Positions 6,058 to 14,963 of a DNA stretch of 26,083 nucleotides are shown here, one piece after another. A program made the position numbers and the translations under genes. The notes beneath the pieces are model-generated. The model ran no database searches and was not told the origin of the DNA. It saw only the letters and a list, made by a program, of their open reading frames with translations. This DNA comes from a virus. The first letter of the stretch is position 1. Each line of letters begins with the position of its first letter. The stretch covers positions 1 through 26,083 of IMG/VR virus record IMGVR_UViG_3300032805_000104. One strand, written 5' to 3'.

Positions 6058-6248
6058 TGCCGAGCGTAAGCAAAGCTGAGCAAAAGGCCATGCAGATCGC
6101 TGAACATGCCCCCGGGAAGCTCTACAAGCGCAATCGGGGACTGCTCAAGATGTCGCATGAGCAACTGCACGACTTTGCTTCAGGCCCGGAAGAAGGCAAA
6201 CCGGAACACGTCAGGCAATCGGGCAAGCTGTACAGGAGACGATCATGA
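6057..6248 (+). CDS. DUF3008-like small phage protein
   Basis: 63 residues starting at GTG 6057, whose first base is the last base of the preceding stop (TAGTG). The pattern MPSVSKAEQKAMQIAEHAPG, later LKMSHEQLHDFA, resembles the small DUF3008-type proteins (MP-x-x-S-K-x-Q-x-x-x-M, then a Ser-x-x-x-x-x-DFA motif). The function of that family is unknown. It is basic, helical and lacks cysteines. It is the first of five tiny overlapping genes leading to the portal gene. Confidence 0.65.
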   Translation: MPSVSKAEQKAMQIAEHAPGKLYKRNRGLLKMSHEQLHDFASGPEEGKPEHVRQSGKLYRRRS

Positions 6249-6580
6249 TCTTTGATGGAAGTCCTCGACCCACGGCAGCCATGCGGCGCGAATATCCACT
6301 TTGCCGGGTGCATCGCTACATCTCGCGCTCTGCGGCGGGAAAAGCCTATTACGACGTGCGCACCGGCCGCGATGCGTTCTTTCCTGACCCCAATGGCTCG
6401 CCCGATGAGTGCTACTTTGCGGGGGAGGAAATACGGCCGCAGTTGCCGGTGGTCGAAGCGGTCGAACCGCCTGCGGTTGCAGAGCCCAAACCTGAACAGC
6501 CAGCAGAAATGGAGGCCAGCGATGGCGGGGAAGTTGTACAAGCCGAAGACCAAAACGGTGAATCTGGGGAACAAAGGTAG
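6245..6580 (+). CDS. Small protein with acidic Pro/Glu-rich tail, unknown
   Basis: 111 residues. ATG 6245 overlaps the upstream stop as ATGA. The first 65 residues look folded (RRE, YPLCRVHRYISR, AYYDVRTGR, DECYFAGEE), while residues 66-111 are Pro/Glu/Ala-rich and acidic, probably disordered. The next gene starts within its last 59 bases in another frame. No family is recognised. Smooth overlaps at both ends support it as real. Confidence 0.6.
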   Translation: MIFDGSPRPTAAMRREYPLCRVHRYISRSAAGKAYYDVRTGRDAFFPDPNGSPDECYFAGEEIRPQLPVVEAVEPPAVAEPKPEQPAEMEASDGGEVVQAEDQNGESGEQR

Positions 6581-6728
6581 CTTTACCGAGCATCCTGGCG
6601 CCTTACATCGCGCTCTGGGCGTTCCCGAGGGTGAGAAGATTCCCGAATCGAAGCTGGCCGGCCATCACAGCGGACGGTTGGGCAGAATGATAGCCTCAGC
6701 CAAAGGCTTCAAGGCGATGCACCATTGA
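6522..6728 (+). CDS. Small conserved-type phage protein (ALHRALGVPEGEKIP)
   Basis: 68 residues from ATG 6522, with GGAGG (6511-6515) six bases upstream. This frame is open further upstream, from 6252, but that part reads as an arginine-rich shadow of the overlapping gene. The core GALHRALGVPEGEKIPESKL and the ending MIASAKGFKAMHH match a small, basic protein type found widely in phages next to structural genes, usually of unknown function. The stop overlaps the next start as TTGA. Confidence 0.75.
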   Translation: MAGKLYKPKTKTVNLGNKGSFTEHPGALHRALGVPEGEKIPESKLAGHHSGRLGRMIASAKGFKAMHH

Positions 6729-7018
6729 GCGATACTGTGATTGACGAAAAGAAAGCCGCGCAGGAGAAGCTCGAGTTCATGCAGCGCGAATATTGGCGCG
6801 TGAACAACGGCAAGCAGCGCTATTTGCGCTGCCCCTACTGCGTCACGTCGATCGGCAATACCAAGCTCATGCACCGCAATTTCGTCAACTGTCCGCAATT
6901 CTGCTGCCCCACGTTCGCGCGTGCGCTGAAAGCGATTCTCGACAGGCAGGATGAGGTAGACAAAGCCGCACAGGCGGCGCGCAATATCGTCAGGATTATG
7001 AAAGCTGTGGAGAACTGA
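6725..7018 (+). CDS. Small zinc-ribbon-like protein
   Basis: 97 residues starting at TTG 6725, which overlaps the previous stop (TTGA); the next in-frame ATG is 18 codons on. A cysteine set C36-P-Y-C39 and C56-P-Q-F-C60-C61 around H50 suggests one structural zinc site. The flanks are charged helices. Two further Cys-rich proteins (7018-7293 and 13261-14094) are nearby, but no sequence relation is evident. Function unknown. Confidence 0.65.
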   Translation: MSDTVIDEKKAAQEKLEFMQREYWRVNNGKQRYLRCPYCVTSIGNTKLMHRNFVNCPQFCCPTFARALKAILDRQDEVDKAAQAARNIVRIMKAVEN

Positions 7019-7293
7019 TGACTAAACTTCCATCCAATCTATCTCTCTATGATTTTGGAGGCCCAACCGCTTTCCCGCAATACGGAGCCGTTGAGTTACC
7101 CGCTTTCGGAGGACGATTTGAGTATCTTCCCGGTGAAATAAATGCGTGGAGTGCTTTCCTGCGAAGCGGTGCCGATCATGCCGCGCTTTTTACATGTAGA
7201 CGTGGACACGTCCTCGAATCGCCTATAGACCTTACTCAAGAGCAGATTGATGCACGGTGCATACGTTGCGCTGAAAGGCATAATGGCAACTAG
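7018..7293 (+). CDS. Small Cys/His protein, possible zinc ribbon
   Basis: 91 residues. The ATG overlaps the upstream stop as TGATG. The N-terminal half is Gly/Pro/aromatic-rich; the C-terminal half has C60-R-R-G-H64 and C81-I-R-C84, a CxxxH-CxxC set that could hold zinc. It overlaps the portal start by 11 bases, so it probably couples portal translation. No family is recognised. Confidence 0.6.
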   Translation: MTKLPSNLSLYDFGGPTAFPQYGAVELPAFGGRFEYLPGEINAWSAFLRSGADHAALFTCRRGHVLESPIDLTQEQIDARCIRCAERHNGN

Positions 7294-9721
7294 CACGCTA
7301 CCACCTCTCGTTAACCAGGACCAGCCGGAAACCGGCGGCGCACCTGTCATTCAGCAGCCAAATCCTGCAGAACCGCCCTCATTCGGCAAGAACAATCGCC
7401 ATCTTCCGGAACTGCTTCAGGATGTATTGAAACAGTTGATTGAGGAGTTTCAAAAGCTCGAACTCTACGACCGCAATGTGGAGGGGTTGATCGATCGCGG
7501 CTTGCGCTTCTACGACGATGGAGTGCAGCATTTCTATCCCAATTATGGGACGGGGGTTTACCAGATCGGGTCGGCTGGCGCGACGATCAACCTGGGTGAC
7601 GGGCAAAGCCTTGAATGCAGCGAGTTCATGGGCGCGTACAACATCTTCCGCGCCCGCCGCCGTACTATCGACGCCGTACTGACACAGAATCCTCCGGGCA
7701 TCGATTTCCAGCCCGATCATCCCGACCGAAGCGAGGACATCGAAGCCGCTGAAACTGCGGAAGGCTACCGGCATCTGTTCGATCAGAAGAACGATATTCC
7801 CGACCTGCAGCAGGCGATTACGCGCTATTTCGAGTTGTCGGGCCGTGTTGTGGCTTGGACCCACACTGCTACCAATCGACAAAAGTGGGGCATGAACGAT
7901 GCGGGCGAGCCGCGCCAGATGGAGACGACAGAGATATTCGGCACACTGGAATCGAAGGTGCCTATTCTTTGCCGCAGCCAGGACGACGCGATTTACTGTT
8001 TCCTGTTCAAAGACCCCAATATCCTCATGGCGCGCGCCAATAACCCATGGCTGCAGGAAGAGAATGGCACTTGGAAGATCGCGGGCGGCGAAGGCGCGCC
8101 GGGCGAATCGGACTGGACGCGCTACATGCGTCTTGGCGTGCGTCAGGCGGCCAAAGGTGCATATGTCATCAGCGCCGCGACCGCGCATCTGGTGACGGAG
8201 ATGCATGGTTTTTTGCGGCCCCAGGCGTTTACGCACCAGACCTGCGAAGAGGCTTATACCGGGCCATCGGGCTGGGATGATGAAGCGGAAGAGTTCGTTA
8301 TGGGCTCATGGCCGACTAACGAAGACAGCTCACCTGCAACTATCCGCGACGTTCTGAATGCGCTTTATCCCGAAGGCGTGCATATTGTTTACATCGGCAA
8401 AACTTACTCGGAATCGATGCCGGAATCGATGGACGATGCGATTGACATCGTGATGAGCGAGAAACGAGATTCGCTGACCGGCGGCGCATTGATGGAGCCG
8501 ATGAAGGTGATTCAGGACGGCTTCAACGATTTCAAGAATGCCGAGCGGGAGTTCTACGAAAAAGGCTGGCCGATGACGTATTTCCGCGGCGACAAGGAAG
8601 ATTACGACGCCATCGTGGACCAACAAGCGCGGCCGGCGCAATTTCTTCTGGTCAAGAATCCCACTGTGCCACCCGATGAGCCTTTAGAGAATGCGTTCTA
8701 CCGCGATCCCGACATGCAGGCGCCTGAATCCTTCGTCGATTGCATGGAAGAATACCGCACTGCACTTTCTCAGGACATCACGGGTGCTTCGCCGGCACTA
8801 CAGGGAGTAGCGGGTCCACACGACCAGACCGCAACTGAACGCGCGATGGACAAAGCGCAATCGATGGGCATTCTTGGGCCAACTTGGTCGCGTCTGCAAC
8901 TGGTTTTCGCGGGAATCTATAAGAAAGCGGCGCTCGCCGCTTCGAAGAATCCCGACCACGCCAGGGAAATTGTAGTCACGACAGGCGATAAGCAGACGGT
9001 CACAATTCGCCTCGAAAAGCTTACACGCGGCTCGTTTCATTGCAAACCCGATGCTGATTCGACTTTCCCCGAGTCAACCGCCTCCAAACGGGCGACGATG
9101 GAAAAGCTGTTGCCCGGATTGGCAACGTCGCCTATCGGTGCCGAGTTCTTCAATTCGCCCGACAACTGGGAAGAGGTTCTATCGCTCAACGGATTTCCCG
9201 AACTCACGCTCACGCCGGCGCTGGCCTATAAGAAGCAGACGCGCGAGCTTGAGATTCTGCTCCGCGAAGCTCCCATTCCGAACCAGCAGGCAGTGGATGC
9301 TTATAACGTCCAGCACGCGCAACAGACGCTTGAGGCGGCCGGTGCCGGATTGCCTGCACCGCCTTATGCGCCCCCGCCTCCAGAATTGCCTTCCGTGATG
9401 CCGCGCAAGCGTGATTATCACAAATGGGAACTGGCGAAGTGCCAGGAATATCTCTCAAGTGAAGATTGCTGGCGGCAAGAAGTCGAAGGCAATGCAGCCG
9501 GGATTCGCAATGTCGAGCTGCACGCCGATGCGCATGAGATGTTTTTGCAGCAGCAGATGGCGGCACAGGCCGCTCAACAGGCGAAACCGCCTAGTGAATC
9601 GATCAACTTTAAGGATGAAAGCCCTGCCGGTCAGGCCGCGATGAATAAACAGGCAGGCATCGCAGCCCTCGGCAATCAACAATCCAGCGCCCAACCTCCC
9701 GGCGCCAAACCCACGCAATAG
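7283..9721 (+). CDS. Portal protein (podovirus type)
   Basis: About 812 residues, forming the dodecameric DNA channel at the head vertex. ATG 7283 (MATSTLPPLV) has GAAAGG four bases upstream and lies within the end of the previous gene; an ATG 36 bases further upstream lacks such support. Typical portal traits: a helical N-terminal region after a Pro-rich head, a central mixed domain, and the helical signature SQDITGASPALQGVAG (about residues 496-511) followed by QTATERAMDKAQSMG, which matches portal stem/clip regions where TG-x-S and TAT recur. The C-terminus is long, Gln/Ala/Pro-rich and suited to a barrel or disordered tail. It sits directly before the scaffold-like gene. Confidence 0.85.
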   Translation: MATSTLPPLVNQDQPETGGAPVIQQPNPAEPPSFGKNNRHLPELLQDVLKQLIEEFQKLELYDRNVEGLIDRGLRFYDDGVQHFYPNYGTGVYQIGSAGATINLGDGQSLECSEFMGAYNIFRARRRTIDAVLTQNPPGIDFQPDHPDRSEDIEAAETAEGYRHLFDQKNDIPDLQQAITRYFELSGRVVAWTHTATNRQKWGMNDAGEPRQMETTEIFGTLESKVPILCRSQDDAIYCFLFKDPNILMARANNPWLQEENGTWKIAGGEGAPGESDWTRYMRLGVRQAAKGAYVISAATAHLVTEMHGFLRPQAFTHQTCEEAYTGPSGWDDEAEEFVMGSWPTNEDSSPATIRDVLNALYPEGVHIVYIGKTYSESMPESMDDAIDIVMSEKRDSLTGGALMEPMKVIQDGFNDFKNAEREFYEKGWPMTYFRGDKEDYDAIVDQQARPAQFLLVKNPTVPPDEPLENAFYRDPDMQAPESFVDCMEEYRTALSQDITGASPALQGVAGPHDQTATERAMDKAQSMGILGPTWSRLQLVFAGIYKKAALAASKNPDHAREIVVTTGDKQTVTIRLEKLTRGSFHCKPDADSTFPESTASKRATMEKLLPGLATSPIGAEFFNSPDNWEEVLSLNGFPELTLTPALAYKKQTRELEILLREAPIPNQQAVDAYNVQHAQQTLEAAGAGLPAPPYAPPPPELPSVMPRKRDYHKWELAKCQEYLSSEDCWRQEVEGNAAGIRNVELHADAHEMFLQQQMAAQAAQQAKPPSESINFKDESPAGQAAMNKQAGIAALGNQQSSAQPPGAKPTQ

Positions 9722-9730
9722 GAGCGGTAC

Positions 9731-11104
9731 ATGGCCGATGAAGGCGCAGTAGCCACACTGGAAGCACCAGTTGAATCCCCCGTAGAAACTACCATCACCA
9801 GCGACAGCGGCGCAGATACCGGTGCATCATCTGGAGTATCGGGAACCGACGGTTCGCAGCAGATTGACAATGGCGACACGCCGCAAGCCGGCGAAACCGG
9901 ACATCTGCGCGGCGCTGAATTATATCGCGCGGTCAAAGAAAAACTCAAGAACGGCGAAAAGCTGGATGCGCGCGAGATCCGATCGATTCGCAATGCCATC
10001 CACATTGCCGACAAAGCCGACCGCGCCACAGGTGGTAATCTCGATGCCTTCGAGAGCGAACGGCAAATCTATTCACGTCTGACCGATGATGCCGAAGCAG
10101 GATATACAGCAGAGCAGATTGTCGAGCAAACGCTGGATGAGCGCAACTTCTGGCGGGATTTCGATGAGAAATTCGAAAAGGGTGACCCTGCGCTGATTCC
10201 GCAGATGCTCGAAGCCAACCCCGAAGCCTTTCAGCAGTTGATTCCGAGGGCGATGGATGAATTTGCGCGCGTTAATCCTGAAGGTTTCTCGGCCTATGTG
10301 GCAAAGAGCGCAAAAGGATATCTGGATGGTAAACAAATTCCTCTTCAGTTCGCTATTTTGCAGACTTTCGTTCCCAACATGCCGGATTTTCCTGGTAAAG
10401 ACCGCGTGATTGCTGCGATCAACGAGATTTACGGCGCTGTCTCAGGTCTGGATGAGATGGCGGCCAAGCCGATCGCACCCAAACTGGCCGAAGGGACTCA
10501 GAAACAGACTGGCGGCATCGATCAGCGCGAAGAACGGCTCACGCAGAAAGAAATGGACATCACGCGCCGCGAGTGGAATGGCGAAACCCACCAGGTGGGA
10601 ACCGGATTGCGCGATTCCGAGATGCAACGGCTAGCCACGGCCCAAAAAGTCACGCTCGATGACTCCGACAAGGCCAAAATCCGCGCCGCGGTGCTGGAGG
10701 AGTACAATGCGCGCTGTGCCGCGAACACAAAGTATGGTCAGGCTATGCGTGGCTACATCCAAGCTGGGAATAAGCGCGCCTACATCGATCGCGCGACTTC
10801 GGAATACCGCAAACTTATTCCCAGCATCACTGCTCGCCATACCCAGGCTGTGATCGACGCGAAAAAGGCGGCAGGAACACAAAAACAGACGCAGAATGCG
10901 AATGGAAACGGGCAGCAGCGCCAGACAACGACGCAGCGGACAACCGATCACTCGGGAAATCTTGCACAGTGGATTTCCGGTCATCCGAAGACTATCGGCA
11001 AGCGCGTGGATCTATTGCGCACCACAAATGCCATGCTGAACCGCAATGAGGCGTATATTGTGGGCGAAAAGGGGCTGTTTAAGTGGAAGCCCAAGACCGC
11101 GTGA
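9731..11104 (+). CDS. Scaffolding-like protein
   Basis: 457 residues. An acidic Ser/Thr/Gly-rich head (1-55) is followed by a long, highly charged helical body with a NPEAFQQLIP tract and coiled-coil-like stretches, then a Gln/Asn/Thr-rich linker (about 385-410) and a basic end (KWKPK). Lying between portal and major capsid with this composition is what scaffolds look like; a basic helical C-terminus is the usual capsid-binding part. No protease motif is seen. AGGAG lies seven bases before the ATG. Assignment rests on position and composition rather than on a sequence signature. Confidence 0.65.
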   Translation: MADEGAVATLEAPVESPVETTITSDSGADTGASSGVSGTDGSQQIDNGDTPQAGETGHLRGAELYRAVKEKLKNGEKLDAREIRSIRNAIHIADKADRATGGNLDAFESERQIYSRLTDDAEAGYTAEQIVEQTLDERNFWRDFDEKFEKGDPALIPQMLEANPEAFQQLIPRAMDEFARVNPEGFSAYVAKSAKGYLDGKQIPLQFAILQTFVPNMPDFPGKDRVIAAINEIYGAVSGLDEMAAKPIAPKLAEGTQKQTGGIDQREERLTQKEMDITRREWNGETHQVGTGLRDSEMQRLATAQKVTLDDSDKAKIRAAVLEEYNARCAANTKYGQAMRGYIQAGNKRAYIDRATSEYRKLIPSITARHTQAVIDAKKAAGTQKQTQNANGNGQQRQTTTQRTTDHSGNLAQWISGHPKTIGKRVDLLRTTNAMLNRNEAYIVGEKGLFKWKPKTA

Positions 11105-11311
11105 CGGAAAAGATTGACTTTACGGCCTACAGGTGCGTAAATAGTAAGTGAATCACCGGATGATGGAGAGAACGCCGCCGGAAAAGGCTTAAACCGACTC
11201 GCATTCGGACAATCTGAATAATATCGCCACTCCGCACAAGGAACGGCGAGCCCAATGGCCGGCAAAAGCGGGCGCGACGAGTGACGCATTTCTGCACCAA
11301 GGAGATGCTTC
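11105..11311 (+). promoter_or_regulatory. 207-base leader before major capsid gene, weak promoter
   Basis: No gene fits; the longest ORFs are about ten codons and lack ribosome sites. A -35-like TTGACT (11114-11119) is followed, 18 bases on, by a weak -10-like TAAATA (11138-11143). No clear terminator (stem plus U tract) is seen. AAGGAG (11299-11304) is seven bases before the capsid ATG. Likely an extra promoter or RNA leader that boosts capsid output. Confidence 0.4.
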
Positions 11312-12583
11312 ATGGGCGTTGCGTCTGTTGACCAAACACTAGCCCTGCAACAGGAATGGGTGAGGCCGGAACTCGAAGACCTTTCCCTGAGTGCTTCCGT
11401 TCTCTGGAAGCGGTTCAAGAACGTTCAAACCAAACCAGTTTCCAATCGTCTCGCCCGCGTTCCCACCATGCCATCGCGCGGCGGCAAGCCCCGTGTAGGT
11501 AATCTGGACGGCGGCGATCTGGGCCTCGGTTCCGGCCCGACCACCATTCCCGGGCAAGTCACAACGACTACCCTGGTGATGGCGTGGAGCTATACCAAGG
11601 AAACCGAGTACGCAACCGACTCCGACGAAAAGGCGATCGAGGATTTCGCTACCCTGACGCGCTCCATCGCGCCCAAGGCGTTCGCGGATTTCATGGACAC
11701 GGTGATTCAGGGCAACGGTTCCAACACCCTGGATACGGTTGTATCGACCGTCACATCGGGTTCGAATATCGTCGGCTTGGTGGTCAACAACGCCAATTTC
11801 TTCCTTGATGATCAGGATTTGGACATCTGGACGGCGCTGGCAGGCACGAAAGTGGCCTCGATCACCATCGAATCGACCGACATCCTCAACAACACCATCT
11901 GGCTTGCCAATCCCATTCCTACCTCATCGGGCGTCACGGCAGGCTATCTTCTGCTGGTCTCCGGCTCGCCCGGCCAGTCCAATACCGGTGTCTTCGGTCT
12001 GCGCTATTACCAGGTGGGAACCAACACTGGCAATTGGCTCGGCATTCAGCGCTCGGCATGGCCAGGCAAATACCTGGTTCCTACGCTGGCTGTGAACGGC
12101 GCTCTGACCCCGCAGGTAGTGCGCGCCATCTTTTCCCTGATCGAGCTTTCCAAGGGCGAAGAGGCAGCCGAGGGCGAAGGCATGTTCGGGCATTGCAACG
12201 TCGATGTGCGTGACGCCTGGGAGCAGAACGCGCTTCTGGTGCAGCGCATCGACTACACCAATGCCAAGGGTGATACCAGCGAAGACATGCTCAAGCGTAA
12301 GGCTGCGACAACCATCGCAGGACGCGAGATGCTGGTCAACCCGCGCGCGCTGCCCGGTTACCTGGATGTGCTGCGCGAGAAGAACCTGTTCCGCATTGAG
12401 ACCGTGCCCACTGATTTTTACGATGTGGCCGGCCAGACGCTCTTTCCGCTGTATGGGCAGAGTGGCGGCATCGCGGCATCGCTGGTCTTCTACATGATCT
12501 GGCAAGGGCAGATGGCTATTGTCCAGTCGAGAGAAGGAGCTTTTCTCTCCGGCATCACGATTCCGAACGGGCTGTTCGCGTAA
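11312..12583 (+). CDS. Major capsid protein (HK97-fold candidate)
   Basis: 423 residues, typical for a major capsid protein. It follows the scaffold-like gene and has the strongest ribosome site (AAGGAG, seven-base spacing) after a dedicated leader. The N-terminal helix-rich arm (to about 45) is followed by a Gly-rich loop, a mixed alpha/beta central part with a Thr/Ser/Asn-rich insert (about 145-225), and a C-terminal region with NPRALPGYLDVLREKNLFRI and a beta-rich end, a layout compatible with HK97-type P and A domains. No protease or cleavage site is evident. The fold is inferred from length, layout and position rather than a recognised motif. Confidence 0.8.
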   Translation: MGVASVDQTLALQQEWVRPELEDLSLSASVLWKRFKNVQTKPVSNRLARVPTMPSRGGKPRVGNLDGGDLGLGSGPTTIPGQVTTTTLVMAWSYTKETEYATDSDEKAIEDFATLTRSIAPKAFADFMDTVIQGNGSNTLDTVVSTVTSGSNIVGLVVNNANFFLDDQDLDIWTALAGTKVASITIESTDILNNTIWLANPIPTSSGVTAGYLLLVSGSPGQSNTGVFGLRYYQVGTNTGNWLGIQRSAWPGKYLVPTLAVNGALTPQVVRAIFSLIELSKGEEAAEGEGMFGHCNVDVRDAWEQNALLVQRIDYTNAKGDTSEDMLKRKAATTIAGREMLVNPRALPGYLDVLREKNLFRIETVPTDFYDVAGQTLFPLYGQSGGIAASLVFYMIWQGQMAIVQSREGAFLSGITIPNGLFA

Positions 12584-12587
12584 AACG

Positions 12588-13274
12588 ATGGTACTGACCG
12601 CAGAATCGTTGGAACTTCCCAAGCCGAGTCAATGGCCTATGCCGATGGCCCGGTTTGGGATGGTTCCAGCAGGCCGGATGAAAGGCGAGCCAATTTACCG
12701 GATCGTCTTTGCGCCGACTTCAAAGAAGCTGGTTTTCGGTAAGTACCAAGATGGTTATGTGGGTTGCCGGCAGCGGCCGAGACATCCGGAAGTAGGGAAC
12801 AAGTGGGTCTTGGAAAAGTGGACGTCGGGATTTGAAGATACGAAGATGACGCCTGCCGAATATGAACGCTGGGGCCCAAGGGACCCGCAATCGGGAATGC
12901 TCATCAATGGACCTTACCCTTATGACGGCGTGTATAACCATTGCTGGACTTTTGACGCCATCGAAGATATTTCAGGTGCCGACAAGATTATCGATCTGAT
13001 CAATCGCGGCTCCATGCGTTCGGCGTCTGAAATCAAGACGAAAAATGCGGAAATCGATAAGCGCCTGGAGCGCGAAGCCAATGAGGAACGGTTTCTGCGC
13101 TGCCGGGAGGTAGAACCGCTCTACGGAGTGCGTCCGGCGAACTTTTCCGGAACGCCCAAAGCAGTCAACCACAAAACCGCGAAGACACCGATAACGGCGA
13201 ACGAATTGGGATTGCCTACACGCCGGGGCTCGGTGGTTTCACTGAGAGGACCAAAAGTCAATGCCAGTCTATGA
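12588..13274 (+). CDS. Head-associated protein of unknown function
   Basis: 228 residues from ATG 12588, four bases after the capsid stop and without a Shine-Dalgarno, so probably coupled to capsid translation; the frame is open further upstream only as a capsid shadow. It opens with a Pro-rich segment, then GEPIYRIVFAPTSKKLVFG, an aromatic/Gly core (GPYPYDGVYNHCW), a charged helix at about 145-175 and a basic tail. There is no enzyme motif. Conserved position after the capsid suggests a head-completion or internal head role (inference). Confidence 0.6.
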   Translation: MVLTAESLELPKPSQWPMPMARFGMVPAGRMKGEPIYRIVFAPTSKKLVFGKYQDGYVGCRQRPRHPEVGNKWVLEKWTSGFEDTKMTPAEYERWGPRDPQSGMLINGPYPYDGVYNHCWTFDAIEDISGADKIIDLINRGSMRSASEIKTKNAEIDKRLEREANEERFLRCREVEPLYGVRPANFSGTPKAVNHKTAKTPITANELGLPTRRGSVVSLRGPKVNASL

Positions 13275-14094
13275 TCCGACTCTGACCGCACAGAAAGCCG
13301 CAGAGACATTGCCGGGCGATGCACTGAATGCTTCCGGCCACGCCAGCGATGCGCCCACGTTCGTTCAAACCAAGGGCTATATCGACGCCACACGTCGCAC
13401 CAAAGCCGGACCCGTCGCGCCGCCTGAACTCGACATCATGAAAGAGTTCAAAAAGCAGCTCGTGCACATCTTCAATGTCGGACCCTGGGCGCATATCATT
13501 CCCTGCGGTTCGGCAGGCACGTTCTACATTCCTCCGTGCCCTGAAGACAAGCCGTACATCGAAATGCTTACCCCGCTGCATGTGCTGGAGGAAGAACTCT
13601 ATCCTTCGCGCGACAAGAAGGAATACAAGCGCCTGCAGGATGAGGGCCGGAAGATGGCTGTCGAAATCCTTGGGGAGGGTCGCAATCAGGACCGCAAGCA
13701 GTCCAAACGCCATGCCGGGGTATTTATTGCCGCCGGCGAAAAGCCGACCGAAGCCGAACTACACGAGGCAAAAGGCTATCTCCATGTTTCCTGTTCACAG
13801 ATGTGCGATTACATGGACCGGCTCTGGGATCGTGACCGCAAACTGGCTTACGACGTGTTCTCACCTAAGACCTACGGAGCCGCGGCACGAGTACTCAATC
13901 TGAGCGGTAAGCCGTGGCAAGCGCAGGGCGAGGTATCGACCAACATCAAGTGTCCTGCGTGCCGCAGCTCAGTTGAACCCGATGCGCCGAAGTGCCACAA
14001 CTGTGGCGGCATTGTGAACGCCGACGCTTACGTAGCCTGGAAGATCAAGCAGGACGAAATTGAAGCCGCAACATCTCCAAAGAAAGGCAAATAA
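13261..14094 (+). CDS. Protein with C-terminal zinc ribbon, unknown function
   Basis: 277 residues, overlapping the previous gene by 14 bases; GAGAGGA precedes the ATG. The N-terminal 220 residues are mixed, with a GPWAHIIPCGSAGTFYIPPC segment and a long charged helical part. Residues 231-248 hold a classical treble-clef/zinc-ribbon set C231-P-A-C234 and C245-H-N-C248. A Cys4 ribbon in a head-region gene is unusual; it may help assembly or bind nucleic acid. It lies between the capsid-linked gene and the connector-like gene. No family is recognised for the N-terminal part. Confidence 0.65.
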   Translation: MPVYDPTLTAQKAAETLPGDALNASGHASDAPTFVQTKGYIDATRRTKAGPVAPPELDIMKEFKKQLVHIFNVGPWAHIIPCGSAGTFYIPPCPEDKPYIEMLTPLHVLEEELYPSRDKKEYKRLQDEGRKMAVEILGEGRNQDRKQSKRHAGVFIAAGEKPTEAELHEAKGYLHVSCSQMCDYMDRLWDRDRKLAYDVFSPKTYGAAARVLNLSGKPWQAQGEVSTNIKCPACRSSVEPDAPKCHNCGGIVNADAYVAWKIKQDEIEAATSPKKGK

Positions 14095-14113
14095 TGGAAA
14101 GGGAGGCTGATCG

Positions 14114-14953
14114 ATGAGTCCGCTCCCGCCTCCTACCGCGGTTGCGCCCTATGACTCGCTTGAGAGCGTGCTGAACCTTGCGCGCACGCGCTTGAATGAT
14201 GCCATCCAGGCCATCGGCGGCGATATTCTGACCGATATCCAGCCATTCACGGCCACGATGACCAATAGTGCGTGGCGCAAACTCCAAACCTACCTCGCCA
14301 ATCTTGGTTACTCCAAATATAAGCGCAAATTCTTTGGCTATGCACTGCCAATCACGGCTACGTTCGATCCGGCGCTGCCGAATAGCTGGAGTTGGACCTA
14401 TTACTTCGACGGCGTGAGTTACTGGGGACCGCCTGCCAGTATACTGCCTTCAGATCTGATTTGCCCGCTGCGGCTGAGCGAGCGTCAGACAGGCAGCAAC
14501 TCACGTTTTGTACCGATGCGGATGTGTCCCGACGGATTGCCGGAATACTCGAAAAAGCCATGGAACGGTTATTTCGAATGGAAGAACGATATGATTTTCA
14601 TTCCCGGCTCAACGAACAGCATGGATTTCGAAGTCGAGTATGCGGCGTTCGATGCTGATTTTGTGACCACAAACAATGTGCTGGGCGATCCCACAACGAA
14701 CCCGGCCACGACGCCCTCGAATATGCCGGTGCCGATCATGCGTTCGCAATCAGCCTTGGCGAATTATCTGTGCATTGAAGTAGTTCTGGGGCGAGATGAT
14801 ATCGATGTGAATTCGTTCATGACTGCTGCGGAAAGCGATGCGCGGCAGATTATGAACAACAGCGATGTAAAACTGAAACAGCGCACGCCCGTGCAGCGGG
14901 GTTCCTATTCCAATCGCGGACGCTCAAGGATTTGGGGAGCAGGCGGATACTAA
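14114..14953 (+). CDS. Head-tail connector (adaptor)-like protein
   Basis: 279 residues, with GGGAGG eight bases before the ATG. The N-terminal 70 residues have the connector-type helical pattern LNLARTRLNDAIQAIGGDI, then SAWRKLQTYLANLG, which recalls podovirus neck/adaptor proteins that ring the portal. The middle is aromatic and beta-rich (SWTYYFDGVSYWG, WNGYFEWKNDMIF) and the tail is basic, Ser/Arg-rich. Placement just before the tail genes supports this role. Sequence support is by recognition of the N-terminal pattern only. Confidence 0.6.
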   Translation: MSPLPPPTAVAPYDSLESVLNLARTRLNDAIQAIGGDILTDIQPFTATMTNSAWRKLQTYLANLGYSKYKRKFFGYALPITATFDPALPNSWSWTYYFDGVSYWGPPASILPSDLICPLRLSERQTGSNSRFVPMRMCPDGLPEYSKKPWNGYFEWKNDMIFIPGSTNSMDFEVEYAAFDADFVTTNNVLGDPTTNPATTPSNMPVPIMRSQSALANYLCIEVVLGRDDIDVNSFMTAAESDARQIMNNSDVKLKQRTPVQRGSYSNRGRSRIWGAGGY

Positions 14954-14963
14954 GGAGATTTTC

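Noticed and set aside
6252-6521. Upstream extension of the small gene at 6522
   Set aside because: Arg/Ser-rich shadow of the 6245 gene; ATG 6522 has an ideal GGAGG and begins the recognisable protein.
7379-8236. Leftward 285-codon ORF
   Set aside because: It is entirely antisense to the portal gene, with Arg/Leu/His-rich shadow composition and no ribosome site.
11924-12622. Leftward 232-codon ORF
   Set aside because: Antisense to the major capsid gene; no domain or ribosome site.
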